A program made the translations under genes and the position numbers. The notes under the pieces are model-generated. The model did not search any database. It was not told where the DNA came from and saw only the letters and a program-made list of their open reading frames with translations. 64,000 nucleotides of DNA from Osedax frankpressi (Eukaryota > Annelida > Polychaeta > Sabellida > Siboglinidae): the NCBI GenBank assembly GCA_964035775.1, contig OZ038312.1:31559855-31623854 (forward strand). The letters run 5' to 3'. Positions 24,857 through 38,497 of the stretch are shown here, in pieces. Numbering within the stretch: position 1 is the first letter of the stretch; each line of letters opens with the position of its first letter.

Positions 24857-25380
24857 CCTCCTCCTCCTCCTTCTCCTCCTCCTCCTCCTCCTCCTCCTCC
24901 TCCTCCTCCTCCCCTCCCCCTCCTCCCCCTCCCCCTCCTCCACATCCTCCTCCTCCTCCTCCTCCTCCTCCTCCTCCTCATCCTCCTCCTCCTCCTCCCT
25001 CCTCCTCCTCCTCCTCCTCCTCCTCCTCCTCCTCCTCCTCCTCCTCCTCCTCCTCCTCCTCCTCCTCCTCCTCCTCCTCCTCCTCCTCCTCCTCCTCCTC
25101 CTCCTCCTCCTCCTCCTCCTCCTCCTCCTCCTCCTCCTCCTCCTCCTCCTCCTCCTCCTCCTCCTCCTCCTCCTCCTCCTCCTCCTCCTCCTCCTCCTCC
25201 TCCTCCTCCTCCTCCTCCTCCTCCTCCTCCTCCTCCTCCTCCTCCTCCTCCTCCTCCTCCTCCTCCTCCTCCTCCTCCTCCTCCTCCTCCTCCTCCTCCT
25301 CCTCCTCCTCCTCCTCCTCCTCCTCCTCCTCCTCCTCATCCTCCTCCTCCTCCTCCTCCTCCTCCTCCTCCTCCTCCTCC
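24857..25380. repeat. Long CTC/GAG triplet tract, about 520 bp
   Basis: Plus strand is almost pure CTC repeats, with interruptions (CCCCTCC, CACATCC, TCATCC) mainly near the left end and one TCATCC near 25335. The uninterrupted polypyrimidine core covers roughly 25000-25330. The arginine-rich open frame on the minus strand is a product of the triplet and not a gene. Confidence 0.97.
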
Positions 25381-26583
25381 TAATGATATGTATGTATTAA
25401 TGGTATGGGTTTTAAATTCAAGGATATGCACGTTGACATCAAATCAAATTTAACATACCTAATCATCTGGTTTGCAATCTTCATTTTTAAGATGACTAAT
25501 TGATGATGATATTGGTTGGTTACTAAAATTAATAGCATCCCAGTATTTTTAATACGCGATCAAAAATTTTAAAAAAAATTCATTTTTAAAATCAAACTTA
25601 TTAATGAAGTGAAATTGATATTACATGCAATTAAAAAAATGTAAATAACATATTGAAGTTCATTATTCCCCCACATTAACGTACTATCATATTCTTCTTC
25701 TATGTTACTCTAATGTTAAATAATGCTGTTTCTGCTTGGATTAATATGCTGTAAATATATCCTTTTTTATAGAAAATCCCATGTATATATTCCTCGTGTA
25801 GATATAATGATCAACTTTGTTGTAATCGATTTAAATGCCAATAAGCCACTACACCTTAATTGTTTAGAGATAATATAATATGTTTACATTTATTTTCCAC
25901 TAAATATCTTTTTTGTAATGATAAATCTATATTTCATCTTCTAATTAAATATCATCATTCTCGAATTTTGTTATCCTCGATAGAGAATATAGAGAACGTT
26001 TTACACTTCTAATGTATCCTTCCAATATATTTATTAGGTGTATTTAATATCTTAATATTATATTTCTTATAAAATTAGTTTATCATTTACAATGCTACAA
26101 TTTACTATGCTATAATTATAATATATTAAATATTTTAAATATAGTAGAATGTTATATTGTACATTTTTTTAGTAAAATAAATTCAGAAAAAATGTTAAAT
26201 TCAGAAAAAATGTTAATTCCCTAGAATTTCTTATATGATTTAATTGTATATTATATCTGTTTAGTATATATAGATTAATGGTAGATTAAAGACTGTATCT
26301 AAACATATAATTTAAATACTCTTGATTATAATACTCAAGAGTTATAACTACTATATTTATCTAATACATATTTATATATAATATTGATTAGATATAACAT
26401 ATATAATATATATTATATATACGTATATATTAGTACATATTAAGAACTAATTTTTAAGAAATATTATAGTTTAATTTTTACAACATGATTAAGAATTATA
26501 TTCTCTATTTTAACATATAATGTGTACGATACAATAATGATGAATAGTATTGTATTATATTTATTTAATCAATATTTATATTT
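25381..26583. other. AT-rich spacer
   Basis: No gene or array seen. Confidence 0.6.
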
Positions 26584-26783
26584 NNNNNNNNNNNNNNNNN
26601 NNNNNNNNNNNNNNNNNNNNNNNNNNNNNNNNNNNNNNNNNNNNNNNNNNNNNNNNNNNNNNNNNNNNNNNNNNNNNNNNNNNNNNNNNNNNNNNNNNNN
26701 NNNNNNNNNNNNNNNNNNNNNNNNNNNNNNNNNNNNNNNNNNNNNNNNNNNNNNNNNNNNNNNNNNNNNNNNNNNNNNNNNNN
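26584..26783. other. Assembly gap of 200 N
   Basis: Exactly 200 ambiguous bases, as in the gap at 1918-2117, so the length is a placeholder. Confidence 0.99.
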
Positions 26784-26846
26784 ACTATTAATACGATTAA
26801 CGTGTAAATAACACGCACCCCGTTCACCTCCCACTAGGTATCGCAG

Positions 26847-27293
26847 GGCGGAAGGGCCGTAGTATCCAACGCCAAGTTACGCAATTCCACCCACCACCAC
26901 CACCACGTGTCCAAGTTATCGTACAAGGATAATAGTAGTAGTGCTATAAGCTCCTCGGCGGTGCAATCCCGGGCCACGCCCATATCGCGGCAAGCGCTGC
27001 CGAAACTTCTACAACTTCCGGCGCAACCGCAACTGCCTCCGCAAACACAACAACCGCAACAGAGGCCTCGAAAAATCAGTACCAGCGCAGCGTGCGTCGT
27101 AGTGTCCGAGATCGACGAGACCACGCCCCCGGCATCGTCGGTAGGCACGCTACCACGTGGCGACGCCTCCCCCGTAACGGTGGAAGGTTGCATTACGCCA
27201 CGTATCAATGGCGGCATAGTGGCGGCTGCGGCTTTCACGGGAACCTGTGTGCCGCACTACCCGCACCCTGTGAAAACGAACGCGCCACCATAA
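26847..27293 (+). CDS. Last exon of an unrecognised gene, Gln/Pro/Ser-rich tail
   Basis: After a pyrimidine-rich acceptor region (CACCTCCCACTAGGTATCGCAG) a GC-rich frame stays open for 148 codons to TAA at 27293. It begins GGRAVVSNAKLRNST, then five His, a Ser-rich patch, a Gln/Pro-rich patch (LPAQPQLPPQTQQPQQRPRK) and ends HPVKTNAPP. Codon third positions are G/C-rich, unlike the surroundings. There are no membrane segments. The 5' exons must lie in or beyond the gap at 26584-26783. A minus-strand frame is also open over much of it, but it is cysteine-rich without domain logic, so I prefer the plus strand. Confidence 0.5.
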   Translation, partial: GGRAVVSNAKLRNSTHHHHHVSKLSYKDNSSSAISSSAVQSRATPISRQALPKLLQLPAQPQLPPQTQQPQQRPRKISTSAACVVVSEIDETTPPASSVGTLPRGDASPVTVEGCITPRINGGIVAAAAFTGTCVPHYPHPVKTNAPP

Positions 27294-27639
27294 GCCACGC
27301 CCATTTATTCGTCCCAGCCACGCCCACCGTGAATACAAACCGCATTACGTGTTATTAGTGAACACGCGGCAATACGAATGTTTATATGATATCCAGCACA
27401 ATAACGTAGATCTCTTATAGAAGACTAACAACGCCTATATTCACCTGTAGTTATGTTATAACATACGTCTAGATTGACAATCGATATCATAACGCCCATT
27501 GTCTTCGTAATTAAGTTACCAAGCCCATGTTACAGACAATTCACTTGACTTCTTAAATTAAATTAACTCCACCTCGTAAATTACAATCCAGGATCTACTA
27601 GCAACAATACCTTAGCGGTATTACTATAACCACTCCTTA

Positions 27640-30600
27640 TAACCACTCCCTTCTAACCACTCCCTTATAGTCACTCCCTTATAACCACTCCCTTATAGTC
27701 ACTCCCTTGTAGCCACTCCCTTACAACCACTCACTTATAAACACTACCTTACAACCACTCCCTTACAACCACTCCCTTATAGCCACTCACTTATAACCAC
27801 TCCCTTAAAACACTCCCTTACAACCACTCCCTTACAACCACTCCCTTACAACCACTCCCTTATAACCACTCCCTTATAGCCACTCCCTTATAACCACTCC
27901 CTTATAACCACTCCCTTATAGCCACTCCCTTATAACCACTCCCTTATAACCACTCCCTTACAACCACTCCCTTATAACCACTCCCTTACAACCACTCCCT
28001 TATAGCCACTCCCTTATAACCACTCCCTTACAACCACTCCCTTATAGCCACTCACTTATAACCACTCCCTTAAAACACTCCCTTACAACCACTCCCTTAC
28101 AACCACTCCCTTACAACCACTCCCTTATAACCACTCCCTTATAGCCACTCCCTTACAACTACTCCCTTATAGCCATTCCCTTACAACCACTCCATTATAG
28201 CCACTCACTTATAACCACTCCCTTACAACCACTCCCTTATAACCACTCCCTTACAACCACTCCCTTATAACCACTCCCTTATAACCACTCCCTTACAACC
28301 ACTCCCTTATAGCCACTCCATATAACCACTCCCTTATAACCACTCCCTTATAACCACTCCCTTACAACCACTCCCTTATAACCACTCCCTTACAACCACT
28401 CCCTTATAACCACTCCCTTACAACCACTCCCTTATAGCCACTTCCTTACAACCACTCCCTTATAACCACTCCCTTACATCCACTCCCATATAACCACTCC
28501 CTTACAACCACTCCCTTACAACCACTCCCTTATAGCCACTCCCTTACAACCACTCCCTTATAACCACTCCCTTACAACCACTCCCTTACAACCACTCCCT
28601 TATAGCCACTCCCTTACAACCACTCCCTTATAACCACTCCCATACAACCACTCCCTTACAACCACTCCCTTACAACCACTCCCTTATAACCACTCCCTTA
28701 TAACCACTCCCTTACAACCACTCCCTTATAACCACTCCCTTACAACCACTCCCTTACAACCACTCCCTTATAATCACTCCCTTATAACCACTCACTTATA
28801 ACCACTCCCTTACAACCACTCCCTTACAACCACTCCCTTACAACCACTCCCTTACAACCACTCCCTTATAACCACTCCCTTATAGCCACTCCCTTACAAC
28901 TACTCCCTTATAGCCATTCCCTTACAACCACTCCATTATAGCCACTCACTTATAACCACTCCCTTACAACCACTCCCTTATAACCACTCCCTTACAACCA
29001 CTCCCTTATAACCACTCCCTTACAACCACTCCCTTATAGCCACTCCATATAACCACTCCCTTATAACCACTCCCTTATAACCACTCCCTTACAACCACTC
29101 CCTTATAACCACTCCCTTACAACCACTCCCTTATAACCACTCCCTTACAACCACTCCCTTACAACCACTCCCTTATAACCACTCCCTTATAACCACTCAC
29201 TTATAACCACTCCCTTACAACCACTCCCTTACAACCACTCCCTTATAACCACTCCCATACAACCACTCCCTTACAACCAATCCCTTACAACCACTCCCTT
29301 ATAACCACTCCCTTACAACCACTCCCTTATAACCACTCCATTACAACCACTCCCTTATAGCCATTCCCTTACAACCACTCCCTTACAACCACTCCCTTAT
29401 AACCACTCCCTTATAACCACTCCCTTATAACCACTCACTTATAACCACTCCCTTACAACCACTCCCTTACAACCACTCCCTTACAACCACTCCCTTATAA
29501 CCATTCCCTTACAACCACTCACTTACAACCACTCCCTTACAACCACTCCATTATAACCACTCCCTTATACCCACTCCCTTACAACCACTCCCTTACAACC
29601 ACTCCCTTACAACCACTCCCTTATAGCCACTCCATTACAACCACTCCCTTATAGCCACTCCCTTATACCCACTCCCTTATAACCACTCCCTTACAACCAC
29701 TCACTTACAACCATTCCCTTACAATCAATCCCTTATAACCACTCCCTTATACCCACTCCCTTATAACCACTCCCTTATAACCACTCACTTATAACCACTC
29801 CCTTATAACCACTCCCTTACAACCACTCCCTTACAACCACTCCCTTATAACTACTCCCTTACAACCACTCCCTTACAACCACTCCCTTATAGCCACTCAC
29901 TTATAACCACTCCCTTAAAACACTCCCTTACAACCACTCCCTTACAACCACTCCCTTACAACCACTCCCTTATAACCACTCCCTTATAGCCACTCCCTTA
30001 TAACCACTCCCTTACAACTACTCCCTTATAGCCATTCCCTTACAACCACTCCATTATAGCCACTCACTTATAACCACTCCCTTACAACCACTCCCTTATA
30101 ACCACTCCCTTACAACCACTCCCTTATAACCACTCCCTTATAACCACTCCCTTACAACCACTCCCTTATAGCCACTCCATATAACCACTCCCTTATAACC
30201 ACTCCCTTATAACCACTCCCTTACAACCACTCCCTTATAGCCACTCCATATAACCACTCCCTTATAACCACTCCCTTATAACCACTCCCTTACAACCACT
30301 CCCTTATAACCACTCCCTTACAACCACTCCCTTATAACCACTCCCTTACAACCACTCCCTTATAGCCACTTCCTTACAACCACTCCCTTATAACCACTCC
30401 CTTACATCCACTCCCATATAACCACTCCCTTACAACCACTCCCTTACAACCACTCCCTTATAGCCACTCCCTTACAACCACTCCCTTATAACCACTCCCT
30501 TACAACCACTCCCTTACAACCACTCCCTTACAACTACTCCCTTATAGCCATTCCCTTACAACCACTCCATTATAGCCACTCACTTATAACCACTCCCTTA

Positions 30601-31410
30601 CAACCACTCCCTTATAACCACTCCCTTACAACCACTCCCTTATAACCACTCCCTTATAACCACTCCCTTACAACCACTCCCTTATAGCCACTCCATATAA
30701 CCACTCCCTTATAACCACTCCCTTATAACCACTCCCTTATAACCACTCACTTATAACCACTCCCTTATAACCACTCCCTTACAACCACTCCCTTACAACC
30801 ACTCCCTTATAACTACTCCCTTACAACCACTCCCTTACAACCACTCCCTTATAGCCACTCACTTATAACCACTCCCTTAAAACACTCCCTTACAACCACT
30901 CCCTTACAACCACTCCCTTACAACCACTCCCTTATAACCACTCCCTTATAACCACTCCCTTATAACCACTCACTTATAACCACTCCCTTACAACCACTCC
31001 CTTACAACCACTCCCTTACAACCACTCCCTTATAACCATTCCCTTACAACCACTCACTTACAACCACTCCCTTACAACCACTCCCTTATAACCACTCCCT
31101 TATACCCACTCCCTTACAACCACTCCCTTACAACCACTCCCTTATAGCCACTCCATTACAACCACTCCCTTATAGCCACTCCCTTATACCCACTCCCTTA
31201 TAACCACTCCCTTACAACCACTCACTTACAACCATTCCCTTACAACCAATCCCTTATAACCAATCCCTTATACCCACTCCCTTATAACCACTCCCTTATA
31301 ACCACTCACTTATAACCACTCCCTTACAACCACTCACTTACAACCACTCCCCTACAACCACTCCCCTACAACCACTCCCCTACAACCACTCCATTATACC
31401 CACTTCCTTA
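27640..31410. repeat. 14-bp satellite of about 270 units with higher-order structure
   Basis: Unit CCACTCCCTTAYAA/AG over 3.8 kb. A 13-bp variant (TTAAAACACTCCC) inside an identical local context recurs at about 27805, 28070, 29915 and 30877. Another marker (GCCACTCCATATAACC) recurs near 28310, 29035, 30170, 30240 and 30685. These show that blocks of hundreds of bp were duplicated inside the array. It starts about 350 bp after the stop of the exon at 26847-27293. Confidence 0.97.
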
Positions 31411-31439
31411 TACCTATACACGCGCACACACATACAAAC

Positions 31440-31440
31440 G

Positions 31441-31518
<78 letters not shown>
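31440..31518. repeat. CA microsatellite
   Basis: Nearly pure CA for about 78 bp directly after the 14-bp satellite. Confidence 0.95.
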
Positions 31519-31519
<1 letters not shown>

Positions 31520-33879
31520 CGTAGGTATACAACGTTCGTCCACAACTTACTTTGTAGTTTTAATCCTGAACAGCGGAAAGACGTATTCAATAAATGTAAT
31601 GCCATTTAATAACATTACACGTGAGACATCGACAAGCTAACGGAGTTACTACCTTCTTTACTACAGACGTAGCAAACAACAACCATTCGTGTTAATCATT
31701 TTACTATATTTTAACTTATTGATATTCACTTATATGTAATTATACGATGTATTAAGTGTTAACTTCGCATTGAAATATTGAATGTAAATATTTCAAGCAG
31801 TCCTCGGATAACGCATACATTTCATAAGGTTGAATAACGGGTGTGTAATACTAAATATATTTATACAAAATATTTTGTCTTTCTAAATAAATATTATCGT
31901 TAAATCTAACTAATTTGCTTTAATTATGATGTACCGGTATTTATTTTCGATTGTCTATAAACAATTTGATATCGACAACTTCAACAAATATAACTAACTC
32001 CAGGTAAAGGTTTGGTATCCATAATTAAAAATTTTTTAAATAATAATTACTTATATAAGTAAATGAAAACATCATTTGATAGAATTGAAAATATGTTGTG
32101 CAATATATTTTCAAAATAATAAAATTTAATTTAAAGGTATTTATATATTTTATTTATGGTGCATAAATAATATATTTTTAATTCGTTCTAATTCACAATT
32201 ATGACTGATTTTCAACAAGAAATGAGTTGTCCAAAATGCATCTTTTTAACTGTTCTACGATACTCTGAACATAACTGCACAATATGATACACAACAATTC
32301 TCAATAACTAGCGAAAACATATATTTTAACAAAGATACTTATTTAATTCTAGTTTTCTCATATTTATTTATCATAATCATATTTGTCAAAAAATTATTTT
32401 AAATTATTTTTAATTAATTTCATAATTTAAATTGTTTTGAAATAACTTAAATTTCTACTAAAACACACAAACACTTACCAGTATATGCTAATATATTACT
32501 AACCAGTATATGCTAATATATGAATTATTCAGAAATCAAAATATTTATAATAGTTACATAACGGTACAAATAGTTTTTGTTTTTTAAACTATACAAATAA
32601 TTTCACCATAACTGATATTCTAAAACGAAATTGCGATTATGATTTCCGTAAGGAAAGGTGATGTTTAATTTTTTAATCCAGTTCACCAACAGTTAAAATT
32701 AATATTAATTAATTAATTTTATTTTATAAGTTATGTATGAGTGTAGTAATGGATAAAAACAAACAATTTATTACATAATACAACGCAATCCTTAGAAGAA
32801 AGTTATAAAACAAATATTAATTGTACACAAAATTGTAATTTATAATAAATAAAGTATATAACTGTCTCATTAAGTAAATACGCTAACACATATAGTAAGT
32901 ATATTTATTAAGAAGCAGAAAAAGCAATAGTGGAAACTCAGATGAAAACCTACAAATATCCGAAATATAATGCGCAATACTCCATTCATTACTCTATAGA
33001 GTAACCATATATGGTACTGGTCAGTATATCAAAACAATAGTCATTTATGTCACGAAATAATAATTTACTGATATACTTGATGGTATAGGAATTGTATAAT
33101 TACTGTACAATGTTGTCACTGTTCACCATTCCATTCCACATGCAAATACTATATATATATGTATTGTATTTTACACGTTTAGAAACAATGCTCTTCTGTT
33201 TGTCATATTAAATCCTCTCGGACCGTTAGTAGAACATAAATGAGTTAAAGGGATATCGTAATACTGCGCGTAATATTGAAATAAAACTAAATATATTATA
33301 AACAAATCAGTCAGATGTCAAATCAGCCTACACATAGGATTCCAATAGAATATGAGTTTTGCAAACATATTATAGAGATGTTATTAGAATTATGATCGAG
33401 AAATCAAGTGGTCATACATTAAAATCGTCACTAACGGATAATATGATTAGTTTACGAGAAGTAAGTAATATTTCAATTATATAAATTAACATGGCAAATA
33501 TTTATAAATATTAATAGTCAAACAAATCTTAAAGCGTCGAACAACTTTTAATTGTATGAATAATAAAGGCCAATTCAAGATCTCTGTAAATAACGAAATA
33601 GAAATATGTGAAGAGACCTCATGTATATTATAATTCTCAATGAGGACCGTAACACTGCAACATTGATGTAACAGGGAATTTAAATTGTATTATAAATATA
33701 AATAAAATGCAATGTTTAAATATCATGAGCTACTCGAGTAAATCAATAATTTGTACAGAGAAACTAATTTTACAAATTGAAAGTTAAAATATCTGTTATA
33801 AGAATAATTAAATTATAAAAAAGTAGAAGCTTAAGAGATATTTATTTAATTTCCTTTATATAATACTATAAATATATAT
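31519..33879. other. AT-rich spacer
   Basis: Only a short direct duplication (ACCAGTATATGCTAATATAT, twice at 32477-32522) stands out; no coding signal seen. Confidence 0.6.
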
Positions 33880-33954
33880 CTAATATTCAACGTCTTCCTC
33901 TTCATCTTCAACTGAATCTATGCCAAATTCTTCATATTTCTCTAAAGCAGCCAT
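33880..33954 (-). CDS. Small acidic open frame, possible first coding exon
   Basis: ATG at 33954 opens MAALEKYEEFGIDSV followed by EDEEEDVEY and TAG, 24 codons. The composition is strikingly protein-like (acidic, no A/T-run codons) in a region where other frames are noise. A GTT-type donor (GAC/GTTGAA) within the last codons would make it a first exon like others in this window. Partner exons were not found. Confidence 0.35.
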   Translation of the reverse strand: MAALEKYEEFGIDSVEDEEEDVEY

Positions 33955-35119
33955 TTTGCAGTATATCGAGCAACGAGGATGAATTCAAACAAATATGCTG
34001 TATTTATTTTTTATCCTACAAATTCATAACACACAAATATAATTATTATTCAAAGATTTTAATATTATAATCTATTAAATTTAATACTTACACCGGAGAA
34101 TAAAATATAGTTTATAAATCATAATTGTTCGAAGTTAAAGTTACTTTGAAACTCAGAACTAGGTTAGTCGCAAATGATGAAAGTTAAATTAAGATGAATT
34201 TGTTTAAGTTATTTTATTCAATCGGTACGATTATAAAATAAACTGTGTAGCATTGTAAGGATGTCTATAACAACCTGGGAGAGATAATTTGTTATAAACA
34301 TAAATATGTAAGTTTTTATAGCAATGTTTTTACACAGGCACCATTCATTTAAATCATTACAATTTGCATATGATATCGATACACACACACACACATTTAT
34401 ATATATATAAATAAATAACAATAAACGTTCATAAGTATGCTTTATAAGCGATATAATTATAAAATACAAGAATATGAAGAATATATTATGCAATATATTG
34501 CATAACGGACTAGTCAATAATATTCGAAATATACGAAATATTCTTAATCCGCGTATTTGTAGAAGGAATAAAAATCATTATTAAAATATGTACAATTAAT
34601 AAATGAGAAGTTAAGATTTGCTAATGAGTCTAAAATGAAAATAAATAATACATTGGCGCTGTTTCAGGAGAACAAAATTTACGATTATATCGAAAGAAAA
34701 TAAGTAATTAAATATTTGTAATGCATCGAGTTAAATTTGCAAGTAATACTTATAAATGAATAGCTGTTGCGATCAGATCGAGTATATATAAATAGGTTAG
34801 TTATAAATGCTGTAAGAATTTCAAGGATCTTTGCATAGTCTGCAGGTCGGTAGAAATCAGGAAATAGATTTTATCGATTTGCAGAAACTGTTTCTGTGAA
34901 TTATAAAGTGAATTATTAGGAGAAAGAATTTTAATAAAATACAAAATAAACAGATTCAAATACATATTTAAATACAACTCATAGAATAATATTGAAAGTA
35001 TGTTTCAATCCAAAATAATTATCTAAAAATCTTAAACAAAATAAATGATTGTTAAAATGCAAAATACATAATTGTTAAAATGACCTATCACTAAATATAC
35101 TACTACATGAAATATATAC
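33955..35119. other. AT-rich spacer
   Basis: No gene or array recognised. A short CA/TA patch lies at 34380-34410. Confidence 0.6.
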
Positions 35120-35420
35120 AATAACATTGTTATGGGAGTACTACAATAACATTGTTATGGGAGTACTACAATAACATTGTTATGGGAGTACAACAATAAC
35201 ATTGTTATGGGAGTACAACAATAACATTGTTATGGGAGTACTACAATAACATTGTTATGGGAGTACTACAATAACATTGTTATGGGAGTACTACAATAAC
35301 ATTGTTATAGGAGTACAACAATAACATTGTTATGGGAGCACTACAATAACATTGTTATGGGAGTACTACAATAACATTGTTATGGGAGTACAACAATAAC
35401 ATTGTTATGGGAGTACAACA
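35120..35420. repeat. 25-bp minisatellite, about 12 copies, each with a 13-bp hairpin
   Basis: Each unit contains ATAACATTGTTAT, a perfect inverted repeat around one central T, followed by GGGAGTAC. Copies are almost identical. The array ends about 10 bp from the donor of the exon at 35430. Confidence 0.95.
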
Positions 35421-35429
35421 AAGGGATAC

Positions 35430-35663
35430 CTCAAATTCCGTAGTGCACAGTTTGCTTAGCTGGTGACAGCGCTGCATCGCCAGCCACAAAGGTGAAAGGT
35501 CGTTGGAACACCACAAATATGCAGAGAGAGCATCGCGACTCATCACCAAACCACGGAGAGCTGATTTCTCATCGCTTGGATTAGCTAATGCCGCAACTGT
35601 TGCCGGGTGGTGTGTGTCGGATATAAACGAATTCAGTTCGTAAAGACAATTGAATATTTGTTT
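35430..35663 (-). CDS. Internal exon of an unrecognised, possibly ankyrin-like gene
   Basis: Acceptor ATCTATCGCAG at 35664 and donor GAG/GTATCC at 35430/35429 frame 78 codons in phase 0-0. The product reads KQIFNCLYELNSFISDTHHP, then ATVAALANPSDEKSALRG, VMSRDALSAYLW and NDLSPLWLAMQRCHQLSKL. The SPLWLAM stretch resembles the TPLHLA core of ankyrin repeats, and the spacing suits degenerate helical repeats, but I cannot name a family. It may belong to the same gene as the exons at 37.9-41.4 kb; the phase to its nearest upstream neighbour does not match directly. Confidence 0.55.
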
Positions 35664-36695
35664 CTGCGATAGATTGGTTTAGATCCACGCATTATGTATA
35701 GTTTATAAAAGTTTTATCAATTTTGTATATTGTTATACATCCCGTTTACATTAATTATACAAATTATATAATTATCGCTTTTGCATAACATTTCTTTGTA
35801 TTTGGACCAATATATTTTGAGTATTTCATATTTTTTTCATATTTTTTCATAAATTGCTAACTAATTTTTTGAAAAAAAAAATGTTGACCATTCTTAATAA
35901 ATAATTAATAAATAAATTAATCAATAAATTAATAAATATATATTTATTTTATTAATAATATAAGATTTTCAATATAAATTATACATATTTAAAATCATTG
36001 AAAGATTAATCACAGTAGTTTTTATTAATATAGAGCTTTATTTTTAATGTACATGCTTTTAAGAAAAAAACTCTTGCATTGCCGATATTATTATAATATA
36101 TTTTATTATCATCGTTAAATACTTGTAATTTAGATGTATACATATGTTATTTATATGTTGGTAACATTTCATAACATTTTATAAAAGCATATAAATGGAC
36201 TAATTTAAGTATTTTATAAGGATATTAAATCAATTAAATTTATACAAAATAATTGTGATGGTTTATTATTGTAATAAATTAAGTATATTTAAGATAAAAA
36301 ATCGACTATATAACGAAATTTCAAAACTTAAATATCTAATTATCTACGATTAAATTATCTATCCATATAATAAACAATATTATTATCACATAATCACAGC
36401 AACAAATAAAATCATTTCAAATATAACAATGTGATTTCCTGTTTAATTTATTTAGAAATTCACTCCGTTCTTCACATTATTTATATTTGTACCCACTTTT
36501 ATCATTATTTACCTCATCTTCTCTTTATATAATCATTTGTTATATATTCAATTATTATATAAATTATTATTATTATATATATTAAAAGTTATTTGTTGTT
36601 TTATATCCTATTATTAGACTTTTTTATTATGAAAATTATTTTTAAAATGTGACCAAAGAACAAACTCAAAAGTTAATATATCATTTATATGGTTT

Positions 36696-36742
<47 letters not shown>

Positions 36743-37900
36743 TATATACATATATATATATATATATTTATACCTCTATTTCTTTGTGTAATATATATAT
36801 GTATAAAAATAAAACTGTCAAAATTATTATTTTTTCTCACCTACAATGCTTATAAATGTAACAACTTAATATTAGAGTTAATTAACTAAACAAAATGTCT
36901 ATGCACAGATAATATTTATATTATTAAAAGTACTGATCTACATTTATATTCTTTTATACATAATTTTAATATAATAAAAAAGTATACAAATTTATAAAAT
37001 AAGCATTTATTTAGATGTATTAAATAAATTAAAGCTCAATTATAAAAAAAAATAGATCAGTAATTTTATTCATTTATAATTATACAATAAGTGGGTCAAA
37101 AAAAATATTGGCACCATTCCAATTTTTAAACACAGTACATTTTACAAAACACATGATTGGCCTATCTCTGCAATGAAAAGGTTAAACTTTATCTTCGACC
37201 CCCCTTAATCAATTGTTTACCAACCAAAGAAATACATAATGCAATATAACAATTCTTGCAAATATTACGTGTTAAAATTAAATTAAATTGTCAATAAAAG
37301 ATTGCAGATCTGTTAATGTAAAATAGTAATTCTGTTAATAACAAATCTATAATATTATACAATATAAAATTAATTATACAGAATTTTAATCACTTTCATA
37401 TAAGATAAGTTCCAAATAAAACAACATTGGTTTAGTCATTTGACTATTACTAATAATGCTAAACTAAATCAATTTGCAATTAATATATTATACAGGACAG
37501 GATATGCAAAATTGTTGTTTCAAATAGAAATAAATATAGACCAATTAAGATAATATTTTAGATTATAATATTTGATGTATATATTTAGAGTAAAAATATA
37601 CCAGATTCATGTAATATATTATGTAATACATTTTTATAAAAACAAAGAAAAAAATAATAATTTAAAATTTAAAATTTTTAAGTGGAAAATGGTAAATATA
37701 TTCTCTAACATCTATTTAGAATTGTATCTTTTGTAATATTATTATAATATTATATAAGAGATTGCATATCTTTTTATAAAAAATATAGGTTATGTATCAG
37801 TATTCATTTCTATATATTTGAATATACAACAATGATATTTGCTAAAATATTTCTAAACTAACCAATATAACAATATAAGGAATTATAAACTCATCAAACC
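35664..37900. other. AT-rich intron or spacer
   Basis: TA tract at 36703-36766; otherwise A/T-rich with no convincing exon. Confidence 0.55.
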
Positions 37901-37909
37901 TATCTTATT

Positions 37910-38027
37910 GAATGGATACGAGATTTTGTTTTTTCCGCCACAGCATCGACCAATCAGATCGCAGAGAAGAGAACACGTCTCCTCTAGTTTGTCGGTGGTA
38001 TGGGCAGATGGCAGCATCAGGTAAGTG
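37910..38027 (-). CDS. Probable exon, unrecognised, joined to 38497-38193
   Basis: Acceptor CCCTTACTAG, then one base completing a codon, then TYLMLPSAHTTDKLEE and TCSLLCDLIGRCCGGKNK. Its entry phase (2) fits the exit phase of the exon at 38193. The 3' limit is unclear; a GTTTGA donor near 37905 is the best candidate. Confidence 0.45.
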
Positions 38028-38192
38028 CTAGTAAGGGTGCGGGAAGTTGGTTACGAGAAATCGTGCAAATGCGGTGTCACTACTAGTGAGTCACGAAAAC
38101 GCTTTAATGATCTACAGGATTGACGCGTGAATTGACAGCCTTCGATGTCAATTTCAATCTATTCGCGCCAACGATAATAAAAGCAAACTTAC

Positions 38193-38497
38193 GAGTGTAA
38201 CGGTCCACCCATTCGTAGACAACTGAAAGACGAATACGTGAAGCCGTGGTCGCGATTCGTGTACAGGGCACAGTTGAAGGCGGCCAATAGGAGCGCGGCG
38301 GCGTGGAGGGGCGTGGCCGGGGTGGGCGTGGCCGAGTCGATGCGAACTCCGTCCGGTAGAGCGGACGAAACGCAGACCCGCGCCACCGTGTGGCATGTAT
38401 AGCGCGAGGGAATGGTGTCGTCGAATGAGTAGGCGTGACCATAGAGGGCGTGGCAAGACGTAGATAACTGCTCGTTACTGGTGCGCGAGGGCAGTAT
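38193..38497 (-). CDS. GC-rich exon of an unrecognised minus-strand gene
   Basis: Acceptor CTATCCCCATTGCAG and a perfect donor GTAAGT at 38192 frame 305 bp. One frame has G/C-rich third positions throughout: ILPSRTSNEQLSTSCHAL, then a Cys/Thr-rich middle and a stretch (RIDSATPTPATPLHAAALLL) that looks like an ankyrin TPLHAA core. It splices in phase to 38027. A second frame is also open but is compositionally odd (Arg/Pro/Thr). Confidence 0.5.

Noticed and set aside
24854-25339. Arginine-rich frame of 161 codons
   Set aside because: Direct translation of the GAG/AGG triplet tract.
26834-27238. Minus-strand cysteine-rich frame over the 26.85-27.29 kb exon
   Set aside because: No domain spacing, tryptophan run from a CCA repeat; the plus-strand frame has an acceptor, balanced codons and a proper stop.
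38000-38022. Plus-strand first exon ATGGCAGCATCAG followed by GTAAGT, with a CCAAT box (GACCAATCAG) upstream
   Set aside because: Attractive, but the opposite strand gives a longer in-phase exon (37910-38027) that joins the exon ending at 38193; no plus-strand partner exon is visible.
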